In this document: positions 9,401-17,413 of the stretch, one piece after another | How positions within the stretch are numbered: position 1 is the first letter of the stretch | Layout: every line of letters begins with the position of its first letter | Assembly (NCBI RefSeq): GCF_014218725.1 | Contig: NZ_JABBJE010000001.1 | Coordinates: 868,001 to 932,000 of the forward strand | DNA: 64,000 bases | Direction: 5' to 3' | From: Brevundimonas huaxiensis | GTDB taxonomy: Bacteria; Pseudomonadota; Alphaproteobacteria; Caulobacterales; Caulobacteraceae | The notes under the pieces: model-generated | Database searches by the model: none | What the model was told of the DNA's origin: nothing | Seen by the model: the letters and a program-made list of their open reading frames with translations, nothing else | Translations under genes and position numbers: made by a program

Positions 9401-9706
9401 CCAAGCCTCTACGAGCAGCAGCGCCGGATCGTGCTCAGCGCAAGCCTTCTGATCGTCGACGGCAAGGTCCAGCGCGAGGGCGAGGTGGTCCATGTCGTGG
9501 CGACCAAGCTGCATGATGGGTCGGATCTGCTCGCCTCGGTCGGCGATCGCGAGACCTTTCCCCTGCCCCACGGCCGCGGCGACGAGGTCTACCATGGCAG
9601 CCTGCCGGATCCGCGCGGGTCGCCGCGCCGCCACAAGGCCCGCGACATTTACATCCCCGATCTGTCGCTCGACGCCATCCGGGTCAGGACACGGGACTTC
9701 CGATAA
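6453..9706 (+). pseudogene. dnaE2: Error-prone DNA polymerase DnaE2, frameshifted
   Basis: The C-family polymerase subunit DnaE2 performs SOS mutagenesis with ImuA/ImuB. The first frame runs from 6453 (PHP domain start [17 protein letters not shown]) to about 7415. It then leaves the family sequence, and the homology resumes in the +2 frame ([21 protein letters not shown]) to the stop at 9706. The expected codons GTC-CGC-TTC read GTCGCTTC, one C short, so a single-base deletion lies at about 7413-7417. All else is intact: catalytic acids in [11 protein letters not shown] and [11 protein letters not shown], the finger domain, and a C-terminal OB region. A restored gene would be about 1,084 residues. 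Either a recent mutation or a sequencing indel explains it. Confidence 0.88.
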
Positions 9707-9826
9707 ACCTCTACGAACTCGAGCACACCGTGATCGAGATCCGCTAAGGTCTCGCGTTTCTCCCTTCGATACCGCCTGGCTGCGTCAGCGTGTCCGTGTC
9801 CGTGTCAACAGAGCCGCCAGCCCGCA

Positions 9827-11983
9827 ATGAATCGCAAAGCCTTCGCCCGCGCCGTCGATCGCCTCTCGCTCACGGCCGCCGTCGCCGCTCTGGGGCCGGC
9901 GAATGAGGCGCTCGACGTCGAGGAGATGGCGGGCCTTCTCCAACGCGCCGGCCGCCTGGTGTTCCGGATGGCCAATGCGGATCGCGAAAGAGAACGGGAC
10001 GCCTTCATTGACACCCTGGCGGCGGCGGTCGCCGCCCGCGTCGGGACGGCGGCCGGGGATCGGATCGCCGCCGTCGGCGATTTGATGCGGGGACTGGAAG
10101 CGGGCTACCGAGACGTCGCGCACGGTCTCGCGACCGCCGCCGTCTCGGCCCTGCCCCTCGACCGCCAAATCCTCGCGGTCCTTCACCGGACGGCGCTGGA
10201 AGTCGACGACATCCGGCGGCACGTCGACGTCGCGCTGGCGAAGGCGGAGTCCATCGTCCCCGGTCAGCCGCTGCACGTCATGACCGAGGACGGCGTCGTC
10301 TACGAGGCCAACGCCGGCTTGCAGTTCCACGTCTCGAACCTCGGCTCCTGCCTGAAGCTCCTCGTCGGGCGCCTGGACGAGGATCGCGCTCGCGGTCCCG
10401 TCGTCCTTCCCCCGCTCGGGGAAACAACGGAAGAGGAGCGGTTCAAGGCGGGGACCAGCGGCTTGCTGGCGACGGCCATTCGCCGCTGGCGCCGCCTCGA
10501 GGAACGGCGCCGGTTCTGGGGTGGCGAACTCATCGTCCACCGTCCGCCAGATCTCCCTGCTGACGTCGCCCCGACGTTCGAGGTCATTCGCGAGCATCGT
10601 CGGCCGGTCGATGACCTTTGGGACATCATCGCCAACGAACGCCAGAAGGATGTCTTTCAACGGCAGGCCGACGACGTGGCGCTCAAACTCGCCGACTTCG
10701 ACTACGGCGGTCTGGATCGGCCGACAGGGCTGGGCCCCGGGGAGCTGTTCTCCCTGGGAGAGGCCGCCGCCTTGCAGGCGCTCTCGGGGCTGCTGTTCGC
10801 CCCGGCCTTCGAAGCGGACCAACGGTTTCAGGGGCTGACGCTACGGGAATGGGTCCGCGGATATGCGGTTCTGCAAGCGCTCGGCGAGCGTGCGATCGAG
10901 AGGGAGACGACCGCCTATGGTCGAAGCCTCGCGCCTTTCCGGCCCGGCCAGCTGGACGCGACGCTCGTCGCCGCGGGGCTGAATGCGTCGACGGCGGCCC
11001 AGTTCATCGCCTTCGCAACGTTGTCGGATCATTCGGACGACATCTTCGACTGCCCGCTGTTGCGCATGTCTGACGGCGGCAACCTGCTGTTCACGCCGGC
11101 TGTCACCACGGCCGTCATCGCGCGTGTGGTCCTCTCAAACCTGGCGACCCTCGGAGAGCGCTTCGAGAACAAGGGCGATTGGTTCGAAGCCGAGGTGCTG
11201 GCCTTCTTCAAGAGCCACGGCTTTTCCGCCTTCACGATCAAGACGAGCCTGATCGCCGGCGAGCCCTATCAACTCGACGTCCTAGTCCCTTGGGACGATC
11301 ACCTCTTCGTTTTCGAGTGCAAAAACGAAGCCCTGTCGGGAGGCGATCCAGTCGCGGCCTACAACTTCGAGCGCGGTCGGCAAGGTCACGTCGCCCAGAT
11401 CCGGCGGCAGGTCGACGGCCTCACGGCCCACCCGGAGCTCGCCCTGAAGGCTGGCGGGCTCGACCCCCGCACATCGACGATCATCCCCGTCGTTCTCTAC
11501 GCCTTCCCCTACGCCCGCCCGTCCGACGACGACGAAGTTGCGATCGCCGACTGGTCCGGCGTCACGCGCTTCTTCCGCGGTCCGACGCTCGGCTTCACCA
11601 CCCGCCACACGGTCGGAGACGGCGAGACGCTCCTCCGCCGCCACGAAACCACGAGGCTCTGGCAGGACGATACCCCGACGGTGGATGACTTCATCGCTCA
11701 CCTTCGCGCACCCCGCCAGATGACATTGAAGGCTGAGGCGCTGGAGATCACGCCCGGCGACTTCTACCTCTGTGACCACCGGGGCGCACGAACCACGGAG
11801 GTTGTGGCGGGAAACCCGCGGTCCGCGGCGACGCCACGCGCCGAGCGGGCGCTTCGGACGAGCATCCAGCGGGCCCAACGGGAGGCGGCCGCCATCATCC
11901 GGCGAAAGCTTGAGCGCGAGCTGCGTCAGAGCGCCCGACGGGCCCGCAAGTTGCGGCAGGGCGGCCTCCCGCCGTCGGCTTGA
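9827..11983 (+). CDS. Large protein with PD-(D/E)XK-like nuclease signature, unknown family
   Basis: This 718-residue protein matches no named family that I recognise. Residues about 446-500 show the restriction-endonuclease-like pattern: GDWFEAEVLAFF (E454/E456), then YQLDVLV with D484, then FVFECKN with E497-x-K499. That is the E...D-x12-ExK order of PD-(D/E)XK nucleases and Holliday-junction-type enzymes. The first 440 residues are helical and unassigned. The C-terminus is strongly basic (IRRKLERELRQSARRARKLRQ), probably DNA-binding or a coiled coil. It stands alone, 120 bp after dnaE2. Nuclease chemistry is inference from the motif. A defence or repair role is suggested by context only. 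Confidence 0.8.
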   Translation: MNRKAFARAVDRLSLTAAVAALGPANEALDVEEMAGLLQRAGRLVFRMANADRERERDAFIDTLAAAVAARVGTAAGDRIAAVGDLMRGLEAGYRDVAHGLATAAVSALPLDRQILAVLHRTALEVDDIRRHVDVALAKAESIVPGQPLHVMTEDGVVYEANAGLQFHVSNLGSCLKLLVGRLDEDRARGPVVLPPLGETTEEERFKAGTSGLLATAIRRWRRLEERRRFWGGELIVHRPPDLPADVAPTFEVIREHRRPVDDLWDIIANERQKDVFQRQADDVALKLADFDYGGLDRPTGLGPGELFSLGEAAALQALSGLLFAPAFEADQRFQGLTLREWVRGYAVLQALGERAIERETTAYGRSLAPFRPGQLDATLVAAGLNASTAAQFIAFATLSDHSDDIFDCPLLRMSDGGNLLFTPAVTTAVIARVVLSNLATLGERFENKGDWFEAEVLAFFKSHGFSAFTIKTSLIAGEPYQLDVLVPWDDHLFVFECKNEALSGGDPVAAYNFERGRQGHVAQIRRQVDGLTAHPELALKAGGLDPRTSTIIPVVLYAFPYARPSDDDEVAIADWSGVTRFFRGPTLGFTTRHTVGDGETLLRRHETTRLWQDDTPTVDDFIAHLRAPRQMTLKAEALEITPGDFYLCDHRGARTTEVVAGNPRSAATPRAERALRTSIQRAQREAAAIIRRKLERELRQSARRARKLRQGGLPPSA

Positions 11984-12561
11984 TACCGTACACTGTTGGC
12001 TCGATCAGCTGCGGGCCATGTTCTGCGCAGTTCGAACGCCATGATGCGGTCAGCGACGGGTCGCGGCTAAGCGGGCCAGGCATTCCCACAGCTTTCGCGC
12101 AGCCCGGCGTACTGCGGAGCCGTGCTGACGCGCCGCCTGCCTCGGCGAACAGTGCGCCTCGGGGCGTATATGCGGACGTGGCCATGCTGCCATTCATCAA
12201 ACGACTTCTGTGCCGGCATCAGTGGGCGTGGCGCGAGCGAACCCAAGATGAGGTCTGCTATCGCTGTGGAGCGCACCGACCTGGAAGCGGCCATGGCGGA
12301 TCCATGGGGCGTCAGTGATGCGCGCCACACTGAAGGTCGATCGAAAGCTTTGGCGGGCCGCCGCAGAGGCGGGCGGGGCGCTTCTTTCCTGCCGACGAAC
12401 ATCCCGCCGAACCCGCGCGGGCGCCACGCGATCTCATGGGGCGCAGTGGCTTCGGTTTGGACCCGAGATGCGCCGGCGAGCGGGACCTCGGCGCTCCGCG
12501 CTGGCGTAGCTGACAAAGGCGAGATAGCGTTCTCGACACCACGCGCGGGGAGCGGCGAGCT
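11984..12561. other. Mostly non-coding stretch with one possible mini-gene
   Basis: About 580 bp separate the nuclease-like gene from the secreted Rap1a-like gene. Apart from the 44-codon frame at 12184-12318 I see no frame with a convincing start and composition; the longer frames on either strand are arginine/proline/serine-rich shadows. No tRNA, clear terminator or repeat was found. Confidence 0.5.
12184..12318 (+). CDS. Small putative zinc-ribbon protein (44 aa)
   Basis: A 44-residue frame begins MLPFIKRLLCRHQW and carries Cys10-x-His12 and Cys25-x-x-Cys28 (VCYRCGAHR), a spacing that suits a single zinc site. Phage and genomic-island genomes often carry such mini-proteins, with a CxHxW near the N-terminus and a CxxCG. 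There is no strong ribosome-binding site before the ATG. It is below most gene-caller cut-offs. The function is unknown. Confidence 0.4.
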   Translation: MLPFIKRLLCRHQWAWRERTQDEVCYRCGAHRPGSGHGGSMGRQ

Positions 12562-12939
12562 ATGCGACACTCTGTTTTGATCGGCTTGGCCGCGGCGACC
12601 CTGGCGGCATCGCCAGCGCTTTGTCAGTCGCCGCCGACCCTCGATGAGTTCGTGACGCGGGCCAACCGCATTCCCCTGAATGCTACCGCGATGCTACGGC
12701 CCGACGCCCACCGCCTGAAGGCGGAGGCCGAGAGAAGCATCTCCGCCGTCGTCACGGAAATCCGCCAAGCGCGAGCCGCAGGCCGCGCGCCCGTAGCCTG
12801 CCCGCCCGACCGCATTTCCATGAACCCCCGGCAATTTCTCGGCTTCCTCAACAGCATCCCCGCCGCCCGGCGACAGAGGATGTCCGTCACAGACGGCGCA
12901 AGGGCCTGGTTCGCCGATCGCTATCCCTGCCAGACCTGA
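12562..12939 (+). CDS. Secreted Rap1a/Tai-like hypothetical protein
   Basis: This 125-residue protein has a clear signal peptide (MRHSVLIGLAAATLAASPALCQS, cleavage near residue 21) and a GGAG site before the start. The mature part ends with VACPPDRISMNPRQFLGFLNSIPAAR...WFADRYPCQ. That pairing of CPP and a terminal PC, with a helical middle, resembles the Rap1a/Tai domain of type VI secretion immunity proteins and related periplasmic proteins. No T6SS gene is near. It may be a generic periplasmic member. Family resemblance is moderate, function unknown. Confidence 0.7.
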   Translation: MRHSVLIGLAAATLAASPALCQSPPTLDEFVTRANRIPLNATAMLRPDAHRLKAEAERSISAVVTEIRQARAAGRAPVACPPDRISMNPRQFLGFLNSIPAARRQRMSVTDGARAWFADRYPCQT

Positions 12940-13122
12940 GTCCGGGCGTCCGCCGGAACCCCGAACGCTATGTATCCAAACGAAGCCCTTCCAAGGACAT
13001 CGTCCTTCGACAGCCTTGATGGACCACCACCGGCATTCGACAGCGGACCCGCACATCACGCCAGCGGTCCAGTCCATGAGGACGAGGCCACGAGCGGATG
13101 CCTGAAGGCCTCGCCGCCCTCG

Positions 13123-13389
13123 CTACTTATCGTAGACCACCCGGCAATCGCCATCGATCGTGGTGTACCGACCGTTGGCCGCGTCGACGAAGCCGATGCG
13201 CCCTTCGGACCGGCCATCGAGCTTTCCGGTCGATCGCCCTTGGTAAATCTGTTGGCCGTAGGACCAGCAGGTGATGTCCGCCGGTTTGTCCGACAGCGTC
13301 GTGCCCGCACGTTCACGACGCGCTTCGGTGCAGGCGGTGATGCTGGCCGCGACCAGAACCACCACGAGGCAGGTTTTCATCTTGGACAT
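13123..13389 (-). CDS. Small putative lipoprotein
   Basis: This 88-residue protein starts at 13389 (MSKMKTCLVVVLVAASITACTEA). The hydrophobic segment ends in a lipobox-like ITAC, so a lipid-anchored periplasmic protein is expected. The mature part includes DITCWSYGQQIYQGRSTGK and DGRYTTIDGDCRVVY-like ends, with two further cysteines that could pair. An in-frame start three codons downstream (MKTCL) is nearly as good. The family is not recognised. It faces the small plus-strand gene at 13521 divergently. Confidence 0.65.
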   Translation of the reverse strand: MSKMKTCLVVVLVAASITACTEARRERAGTTLSDKPADITCWSYGQQIYQGRSTGKLDGRSEGRIGFVDAANGRYTTIDGDCRVVYDK

Positions 13390-13520
13390 GATCTCGGGCT
13401 CCGGCGTGGCGATTGCCAGATGCCGATAGCCGCGCTCCGGGAGAGTCGGCAACGGTGGGATCCGATTTCCACGGTGATGCAGAGAAGGGTATGCCGCCCT
13501 GCTTGTCGCTGGAGGCTCCA

Positions 13521-13709
13521 ATGGTCGCGTACACCCTGATCTATGATGACGCGCGCAGCACGGAACTGATGGAGGAATCCATCGAAGCGGCGAATGTCAG
13601 CGAGGCGCGGAGCTTCGCTGCGTCTCGCCTGTCCGAGTTGCCGGATGTCACTCGTATCATTGTCATGCAGCGATCGATCGAGGTTGGCGCCGTCTGGCGT
13701 CGCCAGTGA
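13521..13709 (+). CDS. Hypothetical protein (62 aa)
   Basis: This short frame starts at 13521 with a good GGAGG-like site seven bases upstream. That supports the start MVAYTLIYDDARS over a longer N-terminal extension. The protein is acidic and soluble, with a strand-helix-strand feel (AYTLIYDD, SEARSFAASRLSEL, VTRIIVMQRSIEVGAVWR). No family is recognised. It stands alone between two minus-strand units. Confidence 0.6.
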   Translation: MVAYTLIYDDARSTELMEESIEAANVSEARSFAASRLSELPDVTRIIVMQRSIEVGAVWRRQ

Positions 13710-13977
13710 CGTCCCGGGACATGTCCGGGCTTGGATTGCCAACGGGTTGAAGAGTCCGCCCTGTCCTCCGCTGCACAGTGACGGCTCACGGCGGATGAAG
13801 GCCGAACCGACGTTCGAGCTAACTCTCACCCCGATGGCGGATGGTTCAGAAAGGGGGCGTCCTTCGAAACGGCCCCTTCTCTCCCGCGAGACGCGACGGA
13901 TGACGACCTTATGTTCCGAGGCAGAGGACATCTACACGAAGCGACCCCCCACCCGTCGCTGCGCGACGCCTCCGGCG

Positions 13978-14283
13978 TCAGCTGGGGTCGCGTGGATCCG
14001 CGGTCACATAGGATTCCAGCCAGGTCAGCATCTCCTGGGCTGCGCCGAGCTCCTCGCCGGAATAATCGCGCTCTATGCGTGGCCGCAATCCCTCCACGAG
14101 CGCTCTGTGCATGAAGGCGTCCTGGCGGTCGGGGTCCATCACGGATTCCAGGGCAACTAGGGTGATGTGCAGGCTCTCCGACAGAACGCCCACACATCCG
14201 TGCAGCCGCGCGACCTCCCGCTCCAGCGCCATGAGGCGATCCGGGGAGTTGTCCTCCGGCATCTGTGTGCCGTCTCCGGTCAT
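13978..14283 (-). CDS. Hypothetical helical protein coupled to a response regulator
   Basis: This 101-residue protein has its ATG at 14283 overlapping the TGA of the upstream response regulator (ATGA), so the pair is translationally coupled. Residues about 17-50 (ALEREVARLHGCVGVLSESLHITLVALES) look like a coiled coil, and the C-terminal part (EELGAAQEMLTWLESYV) is also helical. No DNA-binding or enzymatic motif is seen. It probably serves the signalling pair next to it, but that is inferred only from coupling. Confidence 0.65.
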   Translation of the reverse strand: MTGDGTQMPEDNSPDRLMALEREVARLHGCVGVLSESLHITLVALESVMDPDRQDAFMHRALVEGLRPRIERDYSGEELGAAQEMLTWLESYVTADPRDPS

Positions 14284-14681
14284 AGGGCGTCCAGGGCTGG
14301 CGGCCGTCGGTGGGGCGGAAGCGTTCGGCGGAGATGGTCGTGAATGATCTCCGCGCTGAAGGGCTTGCTGAGAAACGTCGCCCTCGGGGGCATGTCGTCC
14401 GCCCCCGGCGTTACCCGGCCGCTCGCGATGACGATCTCGATATGCGGCCAGCGTCGCGCGACGTCCCGGGCCAGGTCGAAACCGTTGCGCTCGCCTGGCA
14501 TCTCGACATCGGTGAAGAGCAGACCGACCTCGGACCCCTCTGTTTCGAGCACAGCGAGAGCCTCGCTGACGGTGGTGGCTTCGAACGGTCGAAAGCCGGC
14601 GTCCTGCAGGATGGTCGAGGACACCAGGAGCAAGAGGGCGTCGTCGTCGACGACGAGCGCGCAATGCGTCTGATCAGTCAT
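14280..14681 (-). CDS. Single-domain response regulator (CheY-like receiver)
   Basis: This 133-residue receiver domain has no output domain. The acidic pocket is visible as VVDDDALL, the phospho-acceptor aspartate as LFTDVEMPGE, and the conserved lysine as FLSKPF. The start at 14681 (MTDQTHCALVVDDD) is placed just before the first strand; a longer frame upstream adds unlike sequence. Divergent from it, 151 bp away, is an HWE-type histidine kinase that is a likely phospho-donor. Stand-alone receivers with HWE kinases are typical of alphaproteobacterial stress or light signalling. The partner assignment is inference. Confidence 0.88.
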   Translation of the reverse strand: MTDQTHCALVVDDDALLLLVSSTILQDAGFRPFEATTVSEALAVLETEGSEVGLLFTDVEMPGERNGFDLARDVARRWPHIEIVIASGRVTPGADDMPPRATFLSKPFSAEIIHDHLRRTLPPHRRPPALDAL

Positions 14682-14832
14682 GGCCCATGAAACTACGAGC
14701 GCCGCCTTCGGTTTCTTTCGCCGGTCTTCTTGAGCGAAAATCTCGATTTCAACGAGGATTTCAGAGGCCTCTCCCACATTCGGCTCGCGCTATTCCTTTG
14801 ACGTGACCCCACGGTTTTGTGACACAGCAAGG

Positions 14833-15843
14833 ATGGACAGCGACCCTGAGCTCCCCCCAGCGATCGCCGATCCTTCGGCCTGGCTGAAGGCGGTCATCGA
14901 CAATCTCGACGATGCGATCGTCACCAAGACGCTGGACGGCGTGATCCGGAGCTGGAACGGCGGGGCCGAGCGGCTGTTCGGGTTCCGCGCTGACGAGATC
15001 ATCGGCCGGCCAGTCACCCTCCTGATCCCTGACGATCGTCTGCACGAAGAGGCCTCGATCCTGGCCCGGTTGAAGGACGGTCATCGCGTCGAGCGGTTCG
15101 AGACCGTGCGACGGCGCAAGGACGGAAGCCTCGTGGATGTGGCGGTGACCATTTCCCCCGTTCGCGACCCGGACGGGCGCGTCGTCGGCGCCTCCAAGCT
15201 TGCCCGCGACATTTCGGAGGAGAAGCGGGCCGCCGAGCGTCAGTCCCTGCTGCTGCGGGAGATGCACCATCGCATCAAGAACCTGTTCGCGATGACGGCG
15301 GGCCTGGTCCTGGCGAGCGCCAAGGAGGCGCAGTCGGTCGACGCCCTGGCGTCCGACCTGTCCGCGCGAGTGCTCGCCCTGTCCAAGGCGCACGCCCTCA
15401 CCATGCCGGACCTCTCCGCCGCAGGCTTGGAGCAGCCCGCGACCAGCTTCAAGGCCCTGCTCTCCGCTCTCGTCGCGCCGCACAAGCGCGACGGCGGAAA
15501 TGTCTCGATCGAAGGCGCTGATCTGAAGATCGGCGCGCAAGCCCTCCCGATGGTCGCCTTGCTGCTCCACGAGCTCACGACCAATGCGGTCAAGTATGGC
15601 GCGCTGTCGAATGGAAAAGGATGTCTCCACATCCATATCGCGCCGACTCATGACAGCGTGTTTGAACTGGTTTGGGATGAGGCGGGCGACGAGATCGCGC
15701 CCCAGGGCGACAGCACCGGCTTTGGCAGCCTGCTTGAACGCGCCACGCTCAAAAGCCTCGATGCCTCCCTCGAACGCGCGTGGCGGCCGGAGGGACTGCG
15801 GATCGTGTTCCGGGCTCCGGCACCTCGACTTCAAGGTGGTTGA
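14833..15843 (+). CDS. PAS-domain HWE-family sensor histidine kinase
   Basis: This is a soluble kinase of about 336 residues. Residues about 15-135 form a PAS domain (WLKAVIDNLDDAIVTKTLDGVI, WNGGAERLFGF, then a PAC end RDISEEKRAAER). The phospho-acceptor box is LLREMHHRIKNLFAM, followed by LHELTTNAVKYGALS and LVWDEAGDE, giving the His-Trp-x-Glu set that defines HWE kinases. There are no membrane segments, so the signal is cytosolic. An alternative GTG start ten codons upstream (14803) is possible. It is divergent from the receiver protein at 14280-14681, which it may phosphorylate. Confidence 0.87.
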   Translation: MDSDPELPPAIADPSAWLKAVIDNLDDAIVTKTLDGVIRSWNGGAERLFGFRADEIIGRPVTLLIPDDRLHEEASILARLKDGHRVERFETVRRRKDGSLVDVAVTISPVRDPDGRVVGASKLARDISEEKRAAERQSLLLREMHHRIKNLFAMTAGLVLASAKEAQSVDALASDLSARVLALSKAHALTMPDLSAAGLEQPATSFKALLSALVAPHKRDGGNVSIEGADLKIGAQALPMVALLLHELTTNAVKYGALSNGKGCLHIHIAPTHDSVFELVWDEAGDEIAPQGDSTGFGSLLERATLKSLDASLERAWRPEGLRIVFRAPAPRLQGG

Positions 15844-15893
15844 TCCGAGGCGCCTCGATAGAGCCGAACCCTGAGATCTCGCCGCGAAGGGAT

Positions 15894-16295
15894 CTAAGGC
15901 CGCGGCGTCTCAGGCAAGGCCATCATCTGTTCCCGGCTCCGTGAGCCTTGCAGATCTCGATCGTCTCCCCGCTGAACGACCGTCAGCCCGTCCAGCGGCA
16001 GGGTGACGTATCGGTCGGGTTGGCTGTCTTCGACCTCGACAAGCAGGCCGGTTACGCCCGTCGGTCCGGTGAGAACCCGTTCAACCTCGCCGACCTCCGA
16101 CCCTCCCGGGCCGAGGATGTCCGCGTCCTCGAGCTGGCGGGCGGTCAGACCCAGGGCGACAACCGGCTCTGCAGCCGACTCCGGCGCGGATGTTACAGCC
16201 GCCACGGACGGCGCGACCGGTGCGCGGTCATCCCTGTCGGAACAGGCGCCCAGGGCGAGGATGGAAAGCGCGGCGGGAATGGCGATGCGGATCAT
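15894..16295 (-). CDS. PRC-barrel-like lipoprotein
   Basis: This 133-residue protein has its start at 16295 backed by AGGAG nine bases upstream. The signal MIRIAIPAALSILALGAC ends in a lipobox. The mature part, after an Ala/Pro-rich linker, has LTARQLEDADILGPGGSEVGEVERVLTGP and VTGLLVEVE, the strand pattern of PRC-barrel proteins, ending with DRYVTLPLDGLTVVQ. PRC-barrel lipoproteins are envelope-associated and their role is not well understood. It is convergent with the kinase gene. Confidence 0.78.
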   Translation of the reverse strand: MIRIAIPAALSILALGACSDRDDRAPVAPSVAAVTSAPESAAEPVVALGLTARQLEDADILGPGGSEVGEVERVLTGPTGVTGLLVEVEDSQPDRYVTLPLDGLTVVQRGDDRDLQGSRSREQMMALPETPRP

Positions 16296-16381
16296 CTTGC
16301 AGCTCCTGTTTCGTGTGCAGCGCCTTCCAATACGTCCGGGTTCCCTAGAGCTGGCGGCCACCACACCGACCGATGGTTGAC

Positions 16382-16399
16382 ATTAGCCACTTTCCTAAT
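16382..16399. promoter_or_regulatory. Inverted repeat ATTAG-N8-CTAAT, probable SdpR operator
   Basis: A perfect ATTAG-N8-CTAAT palindrome ends 13 bp before the sdpR start codon. ArsR/SdpR-type repressors bind such short AT-rich palindromes and repress their own operon. The site would cover the promoter or the start region of the sdpR-sdpI transcript. The assignment is by position and symmetry. Confidence 0.65.
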
Positions 16400-16412
16400 T
16401 AGTCACCTCCCT

Positions 16413-16694
16413 ATGAACCTCCTGTTCAAGGCACTCTCCCATCCCGTCCGGCGTCGCATCATCGACATGCTGCGCAAGGGACCGATGACGTCCGGAGACA
16501 TCGCCGCCGCCTTCGACATGAGCTGGCCGACCATCACCGGCCATCTGACCGCGCTGAAGGACGCCCAGCTCGTGATCGCCGAAAAAGAGGGCACGACCGT
16601 TCGCTATCGCCTCGAGATTTCGGCGGTGGAGGAGGCGCTCGCCTTCCTGATGGACATGACCCGCACCACTTCGCCCGAGGGAGACTCCCGATGA
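16413..16694 (+). CDS. SdpR-like autorepressor, ArsR-family HTH
   Basis: This 93-residue winged-helix protein starts at 16413 (MNLLFKALSHPVRRRIIDML). Residues about 25-65 (GPMTSGDIAAAFDMSWPTITGHLTALKDAQLV) are the HTH, followed by a wing (EKEGTTVRYRLE). No metal-binding cysteines are present, unlike true ArsR sensors, which favours the SdpR autorepressor subgroup. It overlaps the sdpI-like gene by four bases (ATGA). In Bacillus the pair SdpR/SdpI controls immunity to the SdpC toxin. Here no SdpC-like gene is visible. Confidence 0.85.
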   Translation: MNLLFKALSHPVRRRIIDMLRKGPMTSGDIAAAFDMSWPTITGHLTALKDAQLVIAEKEGTTVRYRLEISAVEEALAFLMDMTRTTSPEGDSR

Positions 16695-17374
16695 CCCGCC
16701 GCCTCAATCTCGCCGATGCCGTCACGGCTCTGTCGGTCGTCCTGTTGGCTGCCCTGGCCACTGCAGTCGCGATCAAGGGACCGGCCGGACCGGTGCCGAT
16801 GCATTTCGACCTGCAAGGGCGGCCCGACCGGTGGGGCGATCGCTTGGAGCTGGCCATTCTGCTCGCCGGGCTCGCCGGTCTCGCAGCCCTGCTTGGCTGG
16901 GGCATGGGATGGGCCGCCGCCCGGAGCGAGGATCCCGCCCGGACCCGGGGCCTCCGTCTCGGGCAGTGGATCACCGCGCCGCTCGTCGCCGCTGTCGGCG
17001 CCTTCCTGACCTGGATCATGCTGCGTGGCGCCGATGGCGCCGGGCCGTTGGAGCCGGAACTCGGCTGGGTCATGGCGGGAACCGGGCTCCTGTTCGCGGT
17101 CATCGGCTCCGTCCTCGGACGGGTGCCGCCCAACATCGTCGCGGGCGTCCGGACGCCCTGGGCCTTCAAGAGCCGGCTGGCGTGGGATCGATCCAAACGC
17201 CTGGCCGGCCGGTTGATGTTCTGGATCGGACTGGCCTCCCTCCTCGCGGCTCCGGTCTCGCCTCAGCCCGCCGGGCTCTTCGTACAGATGGCCGCCGTGC
17301 TGATCGCCGCCTTCTGGTCGGTCGTCGAAAGCTGGCGTGTCTGGCGGGCCGATCCCGACCGCCAGCCTTTTTGA
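16691..17374 (+). CDS. SdpI-family membrane protein (DUF1648 type)
   Basis: This 227-residue protein has about six transmembrane segments. The N-terminal helix is followed by PVPMHFDLQGRPDRWGDR, the hallmark of the DUF1648/SdpI N-terminal domain. Near residue 140 the SdpI signature appears as IGSVLGRVPPNIVAGVRTPWAFKS. Such proteins serve as immunity or signal-sensing membrane partners of SdpR, sequestering the repressor at the membrane. The overlap with the repressor gene and the palindrome upstream support a self-regulated two-gene operon. Confidence 0.87.
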   Translation: MTRRLNLADAVTALSVVLLAALATAVAIKGPAGPVPMHFDLQGRPDRWGDRLELAILLAGLAGLAALLGWGMGWAAARSEDPARTRGLRLGQWITAPLVAAVGAFLTWIMLRGADGAGPLEPELGWVMAGTGLLFAVIGSVLGRVPPNIVAGVRTPWAFKSRLAWDRSKRLAGRLMFWIGLASLLAAPVSPQPAGLFVQMAAVLIAAFWSVVESWRVWRADPDRQPF

Positions 17375-17413
17375 ACCCTGTCGAATCTGAAAACCCCTAG
17401 CGGAGCCGCCGCC

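Noticed and set aside
13845..13885. Imperfect hairpin between 13709 and 13978 as a terminator
   Set aside because: The stem has a mismatch and no U-run, and the loop is long.
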